DNA from: Halisarca cf. caerulea
Lineage: Eukaryota > Porifera > Demospongiae > Chondrillida > Halisarcidae
DNA length: 64,000 nucleotides
Assembly (NCBI GenBank): GCA_963170055.1
Contig: CAUJGJ010000397.1
Span: forward strand, 12,499,462 to 12,563,461
Reading direction: 5' to 3'
Shown: positions 8,876-23,800 of the stretch, piece by piece
Position numbering within the stretch: position 1 is the first letter of the stretch
Layout of the letters: each line of letters opens with the position of its first letter
Notes under the pieces: generated by a model
Told to the model about the DNA's origin: nothing
Seen by the model: only the letters and a program-made list of their open reading frames with translations
The model's database searches: none
Made by a program: the position numbers and the translations under genes

Positions 8876-11800
8876 GACAAGTCCATCTTAGACTCAGACG
8901 GGTTCAGATTCATGTCCTTGACAAGACCTTCTTCGACAATAAGGAACACATTAGCAGAGTTGGTAGCAAAGTTGGTCTGCGACTTGATCAGGTTGAGCTC
9001 GGTGGTGGTGAGGAGGAGGGAGATAACAGTGCTGTACAGAGGAGACACGATCCTGCTCTCGTCACTGGGACTGTGTGAGGTGGTGGCTGAGGCGGATGGG
9101 CCGTTCTGCAGGAGAACCAGTGACCTGTTGAAACAGGAAGAGTTCACAGTCTCGTCGAATGTAAGATGAAGAATTCCGGTGTTCATGTCCAGCAGGAACG
9201 AAGATAGCACCGGGCTAACTGTGTCATTCTGGAAGCAAACAGCTCTCACAGCGTCGGTTCTTGGTACAGCGACTACCGAGATTCCAACCATGTCCTTGAC
9301 CAGTTCAAGAGAAAATGCAATAAATGTGTCTTCAATCGATGTTGCTAGCTCAGTTCGTCCTGTGATCATGTCGATGTCGGAACTGCCAAGCATGATGTCC
9401 ACTACTGGGTTGTCCATGCCGAGGATGGTTCCTCTCCTGCTCAGCTGGTGGTAGAGGTGTTCGTCTGCAGTAGAAACACTCTTGAAGGACTGGAGAACAA
9501 TCTCCTCCTGCTGGAAGGTGTCAACTCTCACAGACTCACTAAATGTGAGAGAGAGAATCTCAGATGTCAGGTTTAGACAGAAATCAACCAATTCTGGTGG
9601 AGTGGTGTCGTCAATGAAGGAGATGACTCGTACTCCTGACTGCGGTACAACCAAGTTTCCGTTCATGTCTGCGACAAGGTATTCACTGAAGGTGAGGTAA
9701 GTTGTGGAGTCATTTCTTGCAAGATCGAGGTCTTCTTTGATGGCATTGAGATCGTCTGCACCAATAGCAATACCAACTTTGTGACTGTTGACGAGACTGA
9801 CAAGATGGCTGCCAAGAGGAGATGGTGAATCAGTAAGCTGCACAAAACTACTGGCGTTGCTAGATGAACTTCTAATCTTGATCTGCGTGACGTCGAAACT
9901 GCTAACATTGACTGGTTCGTCGAACTGGAGCAAGAGCAGACCTCCATTTACGTCAAATCTGTCAAAACTCACAAGCTGAGGTCGTACTTGGTCCTGCATG
10001 AACGCATCCACGCCCAAAGCACTGTCGGTGTCTATCGAAACAATAGGGTTGCTGTTCATGTCATACACGAGACCACTTGTGATGGAGAGGAATGTGTTGT
10101 TGTCTTCTGTGGCGAGTTCTGTTAAGACTTTCAGGGATAGCAGGTCCGTGAATCCCAAATTAATGGTGAGCATGTGGAAATCGGAAAGAGGATCAGCTAA
10201 AACTGAACTGGAAGTGAGATTGTAAGCCTGAGTTACGTTTTCTGCATACTGTGAGTTCTGAATGGTGATCTGGTCTATCATGAATGTGCGAGTTCTGATG
10301 GTTTCCGAGAAATACAACATTAGTTGATTTGATGTCAAATTCAGATCAAAACTCTCCAACTCCGGTTGCACAAAGTCAGGATACAACTCGTCGGCCACGA
10401 TGCTGTCAAAGAGCGTGTCCGTATCAGCAATGGGCATGACTGGATTGGGACGAAGCGCAAGGTCATCAATCACATGTTGGGTGAATGTCAACCAGGAGTT
10501 GGGGCGATCTGTGTAGATGGTCGTCATCCTCTTCACAGCATTGAGGTCTTCCAGACTGAACAAGAAGGTGATGATCGTGCTGTGGGCACTTAGACCTACG
10601 CCTCCAGTCAGTGTGTATGTGAACTCTCCACTGAAGAAGTCCTGAAGTGTAAAAGCTGAAAAGTTCAAACTTGTTGCATTGACAGTTTCGTCAAATGTTA
10701 GCAAGAATTCTTCTGAAGTGAGGTTTACTGCGAAGGACACGAGACGTGGGCGTGTCTCATCAGGGCTGTATCCAGTGACCTGGAGTGTGGAGTCATCACG
10801 TCTGGCAACAATCGGGTTCCCCACCATGTCATACACACTGGCATTGTTGTGGATGAGGTAGCAATCAGAGATCTGACGGCAAATCAAATTCCGCTTGATT
10901 TCATTTAAGTCTTGGATGCTTATTGATACAAGAATTGTTGTATTGTCACTTGGATCACTCGTTGTGGAGGGTGTGAAGGTGACGTTGGTGCCAGTGCCGG
11001 TGCTGCTGTCCAAGAGAGTGAAATCAGTTGTTTTGAGAGTTGATGCATTCACAGTTTCATCAAATGTGAGGACAATATGGCCGCTGTTCATATCAATGGA
11101 GAACTCGGTCAAGAAAGGTGATGTTTCGTCAGGGATGAACTCTTGGGCAACTTTACCGTCACCATCTTTGATGGGAGTCAGCATGTTCATGTTCATATCC
11201 ATGATGGCATCATCGGTGATGACGATGTAAGTGGTCTCACGACTGATGCCAAGATTCTGCCGTCTTTTAAACTCATTTCCGTCAGTTGGTCCGAGTGTCA
11301 CGGTGATGATGTAATCGTTGTCACTGTCTGTGAATGTCTCGTTGTCTCCCGGAGTCAGCACAAGAGGCCGAGAGTGATAGGCTGAGCTGGACAGAGGAGC
11401 ATGTTGGAGAGTTACCTGATCCACAGCTAAACTGGAAGAGTTTACAGTTTCATTGAAAGTGAGAATGAGGACGGAAGCATCCATGTCCAGTGTGAAGTTG
11501 ACAAGGATGGGTGGTGTTGTGTCAGGAGTGTGGATCCTTACTGGTAGAGCTTCGGGTGGATCCACGCCCACCACTGCATTGTCATTGAGGTCCAGAACTG
11601 TTGCATTCGTGAGAGACAAGTGCGTGTTGTTCCCGTGAGTGGCCAGACTGCTGCGGTACTTGATAGCATTCAAGTCAGTGAATCCAATTCTGATCATAAC
11701 AACTCGGGAATCGTCGTCCATCGAACTGGTCTCGTACGGTGGGTCAGCAGTGAAGGTGTAGTTGAGAAGACTATCGTTGGAGACACCTTGCATGGACAGG

Positions 11801-14800
11801 AGAGTGATTTCTGTCACATTCAGAGTGTCTCTGATCTTCACTGTCTCCGAGAAAGTGATTATCAATCGACCATCATCGAGATCCAAATCGAAGCTGATCA
11901 GCTGTGGGGGTGTGGTATCGGGCGTGTATGTCACAGTGTGTCGGCTGAACTGCGGCAGTCTCTCAACAACATCGTTACCGGCCATGTCTAGTATGGTAAA
12001 GTTAGACCAAGACAGGTAGGTGTCATCCACACTGGTGGCAAGAGTTCGTAAGTTCTTCATAGCATCCAGATCTTCATGCCCAATCTGTACCACGACCACA
12101 ACACCGTTCGGAGAGAAAGAGGCAGATGTATTGGGGTAGGGTGGATGGGAGTTGAGGGTGTAGTTAATGTAGTCACTAGCCCAAATATTTCGCTTGCTGT
12201 GGAAGGTGAGTTGTGTGGTGTCGAGAGAGGATACATTGACAGTTTCACTGAATGTTAGAGTGAGGTTCCCACTGTCTATGTCCAGCTCATATGACAACAG
12301 GGCGGGGCTGGTCGTATCAGGAGTGTACCCAATGTTTGGCTGAGCATCGTCTGTTGCTATGGCAGTTACGTTGTTACCAACCATGTCCAAAATGGCTGCC
12401 GTTGTGATGGACAGAAAAGAGTCTTTATTGCTTGTGGCCAAAGAGGTCAGTTTCTTGATTTCATTGAGGTCAAATCTACTCAAATACACAACAAGTTCTG
12501 GTGAGTTGAAGGTGTAGAGAGGACCATAGGCGCCAGGCAGTAGGCTGGGTTGTGAAGTGTTGGTTTCCATGGTGATGTTTTCAAACAGACCAATCAGAAA
12601 GTCTGGAGTCTCATCAGGGTCAAGGAAGTCCTGAGGGAAATAGACACCGTCTCCACTAGCAACTGCTAGAGTAGATTCTTGGAGGAGACTACTTGTGGTC
12701 AGACGATAGCTTTGGGTAGAGTTCACTTTTCTGTTGAGGAGAGTGAATTGAGTGATGTCAAGTGTTTCTGCATCTACTGTCTCAGAAAACAGCAGAGTAA
12801 GAGTTCCGTCGTTTGCATCGAGGTAGAACCCATTGAGCTCTGGTGAAGTCTTGTCTGCAGTGTACCCGTCCACCTGTAGTGCCGTGAGTCCATTCACCAA
12901 CGGAAGAAGGGTTTGATTGTTGTTGTCAACTAACGCATCTTCGCTCATCACCAGCCATGTTGTCTCATTGCTATTGGCGATCCTCTTTCGTTTGATCTCG
13001 TTAAGGTCGTCCAGTGATATGTTGAGTGTCACGTGTCTGTTGTCGAGCATGGTGATGGTGCTGGAGGCAATGGTGCGGGTGGAGAAGTAGTGATAAGACA
13101 TCTCGTTCAACTCTGACACATTGAAAGATCGCTGGAGACGAATTGATGGAAGATTGAACGATGATACATCAACTGTCTCGTAGAATGACAGAAACAGAAG
13201 TCCCTCATTCATGTCAAGATCATAGCTGATGAGATGAGGCATGATGCGATCATCAAAGAAGAAGTCTGCTTGCTTTCTCGTGATGGGAGCTGATGGATTG
13301 TAGACCATATCTCTGATGGCACCCTCATACAGAGTGAGATAGCTATCATTGATGGAAGTGAACAGATCAACTCGAGCTTTCACGTCGTTCAGGTCCTCAT
13401 ACTTGAAATTAAACACAATTCTGAGCCCATTGGGACCCAGTGCCTGTCCTCCAGTCAGGTTGAACACGGTGGTGGGGAAATCTGCATCGTTTTCAAGGGA
13501 GAACCTCACAGGAACAAGTGTGTCAAATCTCACAGGTTCGTCAAACAGGAGAATGAGAACACCTCCTGTCATGTTGGCAATGAAAGACACCAGATTTGGA
13601 GGGTTGTCTTCAATGGGGTCGAACTCGGCTCTCAGCACAGTGGTGGTGATGGTGTTGTTACCAGTCCAGTCCCACACTGATCCCTCACTGACCTGCAACC
13701 ATGTGTTGTTTTGTGTCGTCCAGAGATGCTCAGTCACCTTGATGGCATTCACATCTTCTCGTATGAGATGGAGGGTGACGTTGTGAGTGTAAGATGTGTC
13801 AAATGTGCCATTGGTGAGGGTGAGGTTGATGGTTCCAACTTCATCAGAAAATACACTGATTTTGGTAAAATCGGTGAAATCAAGAGCAATTGCTTCGTCA
13901 AAGAACAGCTGCACAATCCATTCATCTAAGTCAACAGTGAAGTTGAGCAACATTGGAGGGGACATGTCAACCAGGTAGTCCAGGGCTTTCAAAGCTCCTC
14001 CGTTTGTGATGCTGACCACTCTGTTGCCGTTCATGTCAGCAATGGTGTCACTGGTGATGGTGAGGTAGGAGTCATCCTGAGAAGTGTACAGGTTGGTGAG
14101 GGCCGTGATGTCGTAGATGTCATACGGACCGAGCCCCAAAATTAACATGTAGTCATTTGGACTATCGGTTGATGATGGATCCTTCAAAGAGACAGACGGA
14201 CCCAAGGCTGTGCGGTAGTCTTGCAACATCACCTGGTCCACTTCAAGCGAGGAGCTGTTGACTGTTTCTGAGAAGTACAGGATGAGGAGTCGATTGTCCA
14301 TGTCAACCACAAAGCCTTCCAACACAGGTCTGGTTGTGTCTTCAGTGTAGTTGGTAACTTTGAATGGTGCTTCCACGGCAACCAAAGGATTTGAATTCAT
14401 GTCTAAAATGGCTAATGCTGTCATGAGGATGAAGGTGTTGTTTTCATTAGTTGCCAAGGTAACAAGTTTCTTGATCTGGTTGCTATCAAAGAGGCTCAGC
14501 TTGACAGAAATGATGGTATCATCATAGCTATCATTGATGACGCTACTGTTCTGAGTTAGGGTGTAGTTGATGGATCCATCAGTCAAGAACTTGCTATCAG
14601 TGAATGTGATCTCTCCAGGCCAGAGTGACGATGCATCTACTGTCTCGTCAAATGTCAGTGCAAAGATGTCTGAATCGAGGTCGAAATCAAAGGATATCAA
14701 ATTGGGTGAAGTTGTATCGTTGGTGAATACCTCTGCTTGCAAAGCTTCTGTTGCGTTGATGAGGACGACTGAATTGTTGTTCATGTCGTAGATAACGACA

Positions 14801-17800
14801 TCACTGAAGGAAATAAAAGTATCAGAAATGGATGTACCCAAGTTAACCAATCTCTTGATGTTGTTGAGATCAGTCTCATTAATAATCACCGTGACAACCG
14901 GATCATTCGTGCTGTTGGTTGAACCACCCATCAGCCGATAACTGACAGTGGCATTGGGATCACGATCATCCAGCAACACAATCCCTGTAGGGTCAAGGGT
15001 CGACGAACGCACAGTCTCCACAAACGTCAAGTGTAGAAGACCCTCGTTCATGTCAAGATGGAATGACTCCAGTTCCGGTTGAACGAGATCCTCAACAAAG
15101 TTACCAGCTGGCTTGCCAGCCTCTGCTGCAATGTAGTTTCCTGCCATGTCGGTGATGAAGGCTGGGTCAACAGCGAGGAAGGAGGTGGGGGTACTCACTG
15201 CAAGGTCTTCCAGCTTCTTGATCTTGTTGAGATCAGTCCTTGTGAGACGCATAGTGACTTGAGTAGCGTTAGATGCTTCAGGTATGATTCCTGCTGTTAG
15301 CTGCACTGATACAGTTCCATTTCTGTTCCCATTCCCATTTGAAATGGAAAGCTGGGTGGCATCAATTGAGGACACATTGACCGTCTCATTGAACTCCATC
15401 CTCAGTTCCTCCAAGGTGAGGTCGAGTTCGTAGTAGACCAGTACAGGGGGTGTGGTGTCACGAACAAACATCCTCACCCTCTCAGCCGCATATGAGGGAA
15501 TCTCAGTGAGATAATTCCCATTCATATCTGCAAGAGCAAGCATTGTCATGGAGATGAAGGTGTTGTTGCTAGAGCTGGCAAGGTTGTCGTACGTCTTGAT
15601 TCTGTTGATGTCGTCCGGGTGGAGGTGGATGGAAATGGTTGGATCGTCCAAGTTCAACGGAGAACTGAAACCAAGAGTGTGGTAGGATGGGGATGAGTTG
15701 CTATCCCCAACGTCTACTGTCACGTTATCCTGCAGTGTAATCTCCCCGATCATGAGGGTCGGCACACGAACCGTTTCGTTGAACACCAACACAAGCAGGT
15801 CACTGTTCATGTCCAAGTCGAAGGCTACAAGCACTGGTGATCTGGAATCTGCAGTGAAGTTGGTCACTTGAAGTGGTTCGGTGAAGTTGAGTGTGTTTTC
15901 GTTCATATCCATGATGGCAATCTCTGTCAACACCAGATGGGTGGTGTTTTCATCGTATGCTAGATTGAGATCACGTTTGATGTTGTTGACATCATCGATG
16001 GACAACTGAACAACAATGATATAATCGTCACTCGAAGGGGTAGACCCCATTGTTAGATTGTAGGCGGGGTCCATTGTAACTGGATTTGCAACAATGGCAA
16101 ACTCACTCACAACCAATGTAAAGTGGTCGACGGCTTCAGTAAACGTTAGAATGATCTGTTCTGAGTTGAGATTGAAATCAAACGAGACAAGTTGAGGCTG
16201 TGTGGTATCCATGGTGATGTTTCTAACAGGCTCGGCATTGTCATGTGACACCTCCACAAGGGGAAGTCCCATCATGTCCCTCACTGTTCCCTCAGGCAGA
16301 GAGAGATAGGTGTTGCCACCAGATTCGTTGCTGGCAAGATGTCTGCGCACCTTAATGCTGTTGAGGTCGTAGAAGGACAGCAAGATGGTGATAACGGTGG
16401 AGTCGTTCATGGTCCACGTGCTACTGGAGGTGAGTGTGAACTCTTCGCGTGTTGCATTCTCGCTCTGCCCACTCTGCAGTGTGACGACAGAGATGTTGAG
16501 TGTACTTGCGTCGACTGTTTCATTGAACACAAGCTTGAGTATACCAGAGTCCACGTCGAGGTCGAATGCGGCCAGTTTGGGTGGTGTGGTATCACTGTAC
16601 ACTGAGCGAGCCATCAGCCCTCCGGTTGCTGGAATGGGGACGACGTGGTTCACAACCCTGTCATGTACAGTTGTGTTGAGGATGGACAGGTACGTATTGG
16701 ACCTGTTAGTACCGAGATCGTCCATTGCTTTCAGCACGTTCAGTTCATCATCTGTCAGCTTCAGAGTGAGGTAGATGTCATTGGGTAGCTCCAGGTATTG
16801 TGGGGAGAGAGTGAGGGTTTGAGTGGAGTCGTTGTATCCATTCTGCAATGTAACAGAGGATGGGTCCAATGATGGACTGTACACGGTCTCCGAGAATGTC
16901 ATAATCAACTCTCCGGAATTGAGATCAAGGTCAAAGCTGACCAGCTGAGGTGGGGTTGTGTCGGGGGTGAATCCATCTAGTTCGACCTGCACTGCTGACA
17001 TCAGGTCAATCGGAACAACAGGGTTTGTGTTCATGTCATTGACTAGATCAGGTGTTATGGAAACGTAGGTTGTTAAGACATCAATGGCCAATTCCCTTAA
17101 CTTCTTGATTTCATTGAAATCGACTGGTCCAATCAGTACCTGGATTACAGGTCCGTTGGTGGAGTTGGTGGTGCTGCCGGGAGTGAGGGTGAGGGTGTAG
17201 TTCTGAGCATTCGGGTCATCCTGGCCCCCTACCAGTGTCAGCCGGGTGACATCCAGTGAGGAGACATTGACCGACTCAGAGAAATAGAGTGTCATCAGCC
17301 CTGGTCCGTCCATGTCCAGTTGGAACGATTCCAGTTGAGGAGAAATCAAGTCTGGATACACAAGATCAACCAGCAGTGACATATTCCGCGGGATGGGCTC
17401 ATTCCAGTTGAAATTCATGTCCTGAATTGATTGATTCCCGATTGATATTAGAGTGTCACTGGTCTCTGTTCCCAGTGTGGTTTCAATCTTAATCAAATTG
17501 AGATCGTCTCTGATTAGTTTGACATCAACAATGGTTGAATCACCTCCCAAAACTGTCCCATGTGTGAGGTCCACAGACTCACTTCCATTTGGACTCAGAA
17601 TGGAAATTTCTACCGGATTGAAAGTCTCCACAAAAACAGTCTCGTCAAACGTGAGAGAGAGGATTTCGCTGGTCAAATTCAACTGGAATCCAACCAATCG
17701 AGGATTGGTGCTGTCATTGACAAACACACTCACCATCATGGCAGACTCCTCATCAATTTCCACCACGTTGTTGTCAAACATGTCAGAAATGGCATCGCGG

Positions 17801-20800
17801 GTGATGGAAAGGAAGGTGTCTGACACGTTGTGAGCAAGACCGCGCTGTCGCTTGACCTCGTTCAAGTCACTCACAAGCAGGTAGATCTCTACTTCAGTGG
17901 TGAAGGCGGTAGTGTGATTCCAGGCACCAGACAAGGTCAGCCCATATGAGCTATTGGTGATGGGGTCACCCAAGAGGGTCACCTCGTTGGGACGGAGAGA
18001 TGATCCGTTCACTGTTTCATCAAAGTAGAGGACCAACAGACCAGCGTCCACATCAAAATCAAACCGATCGAGTTGAGGACGAATAATGTCACGTGTGTAC
18101 TGGGTCACATTGAGAGGAAGTGATGATGGGACTTGATCTACCGGGTTACCACTCATGTCGTTGATGGTATCGGATGTTGCAGAGAGGTACGTTGTTGGTG
18201 GTGAAACAGCCAACATGCTCAATTCCTTGATTCCGTTCAAATCCGTCAGTCCAAGCTGGATGGAGATGACAGTGGAGTCCATTCCAACTGGATCCATCCC
18301 GACAATTGTGGAATTGTGTGTCAACGTGTAGTTCTGAGTGGCTGCATGCGGTGCACCATCTGCGTGAAGAGTCAGCTGAGTTACTGTCAGACTACTTGCG
18401 TTCACAGTTTCCGAGAACGTCAGCACAAGCACTTCCGATGTCAAGTTGAGGCTGAAGCCAACCAGAGCTGGAGATGTGAAATCGACAGTGACATTGTCTG
18501 CCTGCAAGCCAGCAGAGGATAGGATCTCAACAAGCTGGTTTCCAAACACGTCTTCCACAATGTAAGGGAAAACAGAGATGTACGTGTCAGTGACAGTTGT
18601 TCCGAGAAGGTAGAGGCGTTTCAGTTCGTCTGAATCTGCCTTTGAGAGGTACAACTTCTGTACAGGATCATCAAGCATGTCCCTGTTTCGAGACTGAGAT
18701 GACAGACTGTGGAATGTGAACGGATCTGGGACCCGGGCCTCCATATTCTGCAATGTGATGTAAGAAGCATTGAATGTGGCAAAACTGACAGTTTCATCGA
18801 AGGTTAGCCAAAGGACATCGCTGTTCATGTCGAGAGTAAAGTTGGTGAGAGTGGGAGGAGTGTCGTCACGGATGTACTGTGATACAGGCCGCGGCATCAC
18901 GCTGATCTCAACATTCGACACACCAAACTGATCCAGCACCAGGGCTGATGTCACCTGGATGTAGGTGGACATGTTGTTCACTCCAATTCTCATCATCTTC
19001 AGCTGGTTAACATCAGAAGTGAGGAGATGGACTACCAAGGTAGTGTTGTCCGTCATGCTAACCACACCCCCTGTCAATCGATACATCTTTCGGGACATCC
19101 CAACATCGCTGTCGAGGAGAGTGATCTGAGAGACATTGAGTGACATAAAGTCCACAGTCTCGCTGAAGTGGAGGGTCAGGGTCTCCCCTGCATCCATGTC
19201 GAGATCGAAACGCAGCAACACTGGGCGGATAGTATCGTTGATGAACAAACAGCTCATTCGGGCGTCTGACGGAGCCAACCTGATGATGGAGTTGTTGTTA
19301 GTGTCTGCAATAGCCCCAGTGTCCACTCTGAGGTAGGTGGTCGCTTGGCTGACAAGAAGAGATTCCAATTTCTTGATCTCGTTCAGGTCATAATCTGTGA
19401 CAGTTATCGTGATGTTTTTCCCATTCTCAGGCTGAACCTCTCCTCCTGTCAGTGTGTACTTCTCGTACTCTCCAACATTGGAGCCCTGAAAAGTGTACCT
19501 ACTGTACTGAACTGATGAGGACAGCACAGGCTCGTTGAACATGATGGTAAGCTCAGAGGTGTTCACGTTAACCTGATAGCAGACGATCATTGGTGGTGTG
19601 CGGTCTGGAGTGAAGGTACTGACCGACAAGAAGGCGTAGTTGGATGGATTGGGGACAAGAGCTGTGTCCTTCACTGCTCCTGGTTGGAGCTCGAGGAACG
19701 TGCTTTCGTTGCTTGTTGCCAGTCCCAGCGAGAGCTTGAGAGCACACACGTCAGACTCCGTCAGTTGGATTTCAACAATATGACCATTCCCAGTGATTGG
19801 GGTGCCGTGTGTGAGTGTGTAACTGTCTGCAGCCGTGATGTTGTCTCCAGAGTAGAAAGTGAAGTTGGTGTAAACAAACTGAGCAATGTCGATTGTCTCG
19901 TTGAACGTGAGTGTCAACACTTCGCGATCCATGTCAAGATCGAACGCAACAAGTTCAGGATTGTTGGTGTCTTCGGTGAATTCCAGCGCTGGTTTAGCAT
20001 CCGTGCTGGTGATCTCCTGCACAGAGTTACCACTCATGTCCAGCACTGTAGTCGTGGTGATGACGATGAAAGTTGTCTCTAGTGACTGCGCCACGGATGT
20101 TACATTCTTGAGAGTGTTCAGGTCATCAAAGCCGATAAACACTGTCACGATGTAGTGATCGGTGGTGATGGGGTAGCTGGAGGTGGTGAGGGGGACGGAA
20201 TCAATGGATCCATGCCCACCAGTGATCTGTATCGATGACGTATTGAGTGAAGACACATTCACGGTCTCAGAAAACGTCAAGTCGAGGAGGCCGGTGTTCA
20301 TGTCCAGGGTAAAGTTCACTAGGAAGGGATCCACTCCATCTGGGATGAACAGATCCACCGGATCTGACATCACGTCATAAACAGGGACCACTGAGTTGTT
20401 GTTCATGTCAACCAAAGTCACATTGCTGAAGTACAGGAAGGTATCAGTATAGCCAGTACCAATGTCGGTGTACCGCTTGAGTTCGTTGACGTCCTCAAAT
20501 CCAACATACACGGTTACCACGGTGTCATCACTCCTGGACCAGGTGGTGGGTGGACCCAGATGGGTGGTGCGGGTAGTGAGGGGGAAGGTCCGTGTGTCAT
20601 TCTCAACTGGTTCTAATGTGTTTGTAAGTCTCAGCTCAAGGAACTGGAAACTAGCAGCCCTGACTGTTTCGTCAAACGTGAGGACAAGTTGGTCCGAGTT
20701 GAGATCCAGAGTGAAGTTGACCAGGTAGGGCGATGTAGTGTCGGGTGTGAGGGTACGCACACGCTGCACAGCTGTGCTTGTGTCAGTGATGGCCACTACA

Positions 20801-23800
20801 TCAAGTCCAGGCATGTTCAGCTCCACATAGCTGTCGATGAGGTCCGCCGTGAATGTGATGTAGGTGTCGTTTTCAGAAGTGGCAATTTCTGTGATTCTCT
20901 TGATCTCGTTGAGGTCGTCGACGGTAATGTTCACAGCGACAACATAGTCGTTACTTCCTGTCGTGTTGCCACCAGTCAGGGTGTGTGAGGCAGTTCGAGT
21001 GACGGCATTTTGAATGGTTACCGCGGTAGCAGCAAGTGTTGTCACATCAACGACATTGTCAAACTCGAGTGTAAGCAGACCAGAGTCCACATCAAGATCC
21101 CAAACAGTCAGGGAGGGAGGAACATCGTTCCTTACAAACAGAACCGTGTGCTGTCCCATGTTCTCAGGGATATGGACAAGAGGGTTACCAGCAAAATCAT
21201 TCACTGCACCTCTCGGGAGAGAGAGAAAGGTATTCAGTTCCGTCGATGCGATCAAATCATCGAGAAGAAGTGCCTTAAAGTCTTCCCTGTTCAGAGAAAT
21301 TCGAATCTTTGTCTTCATGTTGATGACAGCGTCTATGTATGACACATTCCCTCCGGTGAGAGAGTAGCGCCGACCAAAGAGGTCAGCGTTGTTCGTGTAC
21401 TGTTGGATGACAAAGAGTGTTGAGTTGACATTGGATATGTCAACAGGCTCATTGAAGGAGATGATGAGATGTCGGTCACGGAAGCTGAATTCCTCAAACT
21501 GGAACACAGCTGGATCAACAAAGTCATTGTAGAATTCAGCTCTGAATGCGTTTTCAGCATTGACTCTAGCAATGGCCAGGTTGGGTCCTGGTTCTTCCAC
21601 GAGGTCGGCTACAAGGGATGCTGTGTGTGTGATCCAAGTAGTGTTGGTAGACACAGCTAGTGTCTCTCTTGCTTGAATCTCCTTCAGGTCGTTCTCGCTC
21701 AGGGTCAACAAGATGGTGTCGCGGTTGGTGCTACCCACACCTGAGCTGAAGTTACCTCCCGTAAGAGTGTAGCTTGAAGTTGCATTGTAGGCATTTTGCA
21801 GAGTGATTTGGTTGGGTCTGAAGGATACAGTCCTCACGCTCTCACTAAACGTGAGGTGAAGAGTGCCAGCAGTGAGGTTGAGCAGCACAGCTGTGATGAA
21901 CGGGCCGAGCTCATCCGGATGAAACTCGCTCACTATCAGTGGATCCAGGGGAGTGAGGTAGTTACCAGACATGTCCTGTATGGTGGTGTTGGCAGCCCCG
22001 AGGTATGTGTTGACACGAAGGGAGTAGAAACTGCTCAAGACTTGAATCTCCCGAATGTCTTGACTGGTGAAGGTGAATTCCAAGCGAAGACCGTTCATCA
22101 CCGTAAGTCTATCACCTCCTGTGAGTGTGTAGGAGACTGAGCTGGCGACATTCGACTGGTAGGTTGTGACGGAGGTTGGGTCGAAGGTGTTTACGTTGAC
22201 CGCTTCGTCAAAGAAGAGCACAACGTCGCCAAACGTCATGTTGACCACAAAGCTGGTGATCCTCGGTGGAGTGGTGTCAGAGATGTATTGGGACACTCGC
22301 TCTCCAAATCCATTCAGTCTCGCAACAACTGCGTTTCTGTTCATGTCCAACACAGTAGTGTTGCTGAATGAAATGTAACAGTCATCACCGTTAGCTCCAA
22401 CTGTACACACCTCCATCAGTTTCACAGCATTGAGGTCAGCATCACTGAGTCTGAAGGTGAATTCGGTACCGTCTGGACTGAGCAGGGTTCCATTTCCAAT
22501 GTAGTGCTGTACGAATTGAGACTGTGGACCATCCTGGATAGCAATCTGTGTGTGATCGAACGTCTCACTGTTGACTGTCTCTGAGAAGGTGAACAGAAGC
22601 AGACCTTCGTCCAAATCCAACACCCAGGAGACCAGCTGAGGTCCTGTGATGTCAGGGAAGAACAAGTCCACATCTTCAGCTGATGAAGTGTTAACAGGAA
22701 CAGCTGCATTGCCAGCTTGGTCCGATATCATCGTTGATGTAAACGACAGATGGGTGTCATCGTAACCTGTGGCAACAGATGTCAGATTCTTGATGGAGTT
22801 CAAATCGGCAATAGTGAGTTGTAAGGAGATGACAGGATTGTCAAAACTGGTGGTTACACCTCCACGCAGCGTGAATGTGTCGGAAGGAAATTCTTCCCGT
22901 GATCCGGCCAAAGTGATAGAGAGAGGGTCGAGCGAAGAAGCGTTCACTGTTTCTGAGAAGCTGAGTGTCAGCACACCACTGTCCACGTCCAGCTCAAATC
23001 TGGTCAGGTACGGTCTGACTGTGTCCGGTGTGTAGACTCTCACTCTTTGAGCAAATGGAGCAGTGTTCCTGATCTCAACCAGCTGGTTGGCGGGATCAGC
23101 AAAATCGCTCACTGCATCCGATTTTATCAGGAGGTGGGTGTTGTCTGCTGAAGTGGCCACTGATTCCAGACTCTTCAAAATGTCCAGGTCCGTTCGTGTG
23201 AGTTGTATGACAAGCATAGGTGGGTGTCCGGATGTGAGGGTGGTACCGCTGAGAACACCATCGGAGAGGATGTACGCCTTCAGCTGACCATCGTAGATGT
23301 CGGAAGAGCTTGTGTTGAGTGTCAGATCTCCAGTGAACAGACTCTCGCCATTTCTCTCAAACAGGCTACTTTGTAGCACAATGCTTCGAATGGTTGAGGA
23401 GTGGTCCAGTTGAGGACGGACAGCTTCGGAGAACATCAGTGTCAAGGTCTCAGCAGTGAGGTCGAGATCATACCACAAGAGGGTTGGCTGCGTCACATCG
23501 GGAAGTAAGGTGGTGGGTGGTTGACGTATGTCGCGGATCCCATTCCCAGCCATGTCCACCACAGCTCCAGTTGGAAGGTGAAGGCTGCAGTGATCAGATG
23601 TGGGATCATCGCACAAACCACTGATGAATTTGATTCGATTGAGATCGAGATCATTGAGGTTCATCGTGATCATGTTGTCATAGCACTCGATCACAAGGCC
23701 TCCGGTGAGCCGGTACAGAATGGATCCATTACCAATGAGCTCCATGAGCGCGGTTTGAAGTGAGGTTGCGTTCACGGTCTCGTCGAAGGTGAGAGTCAGG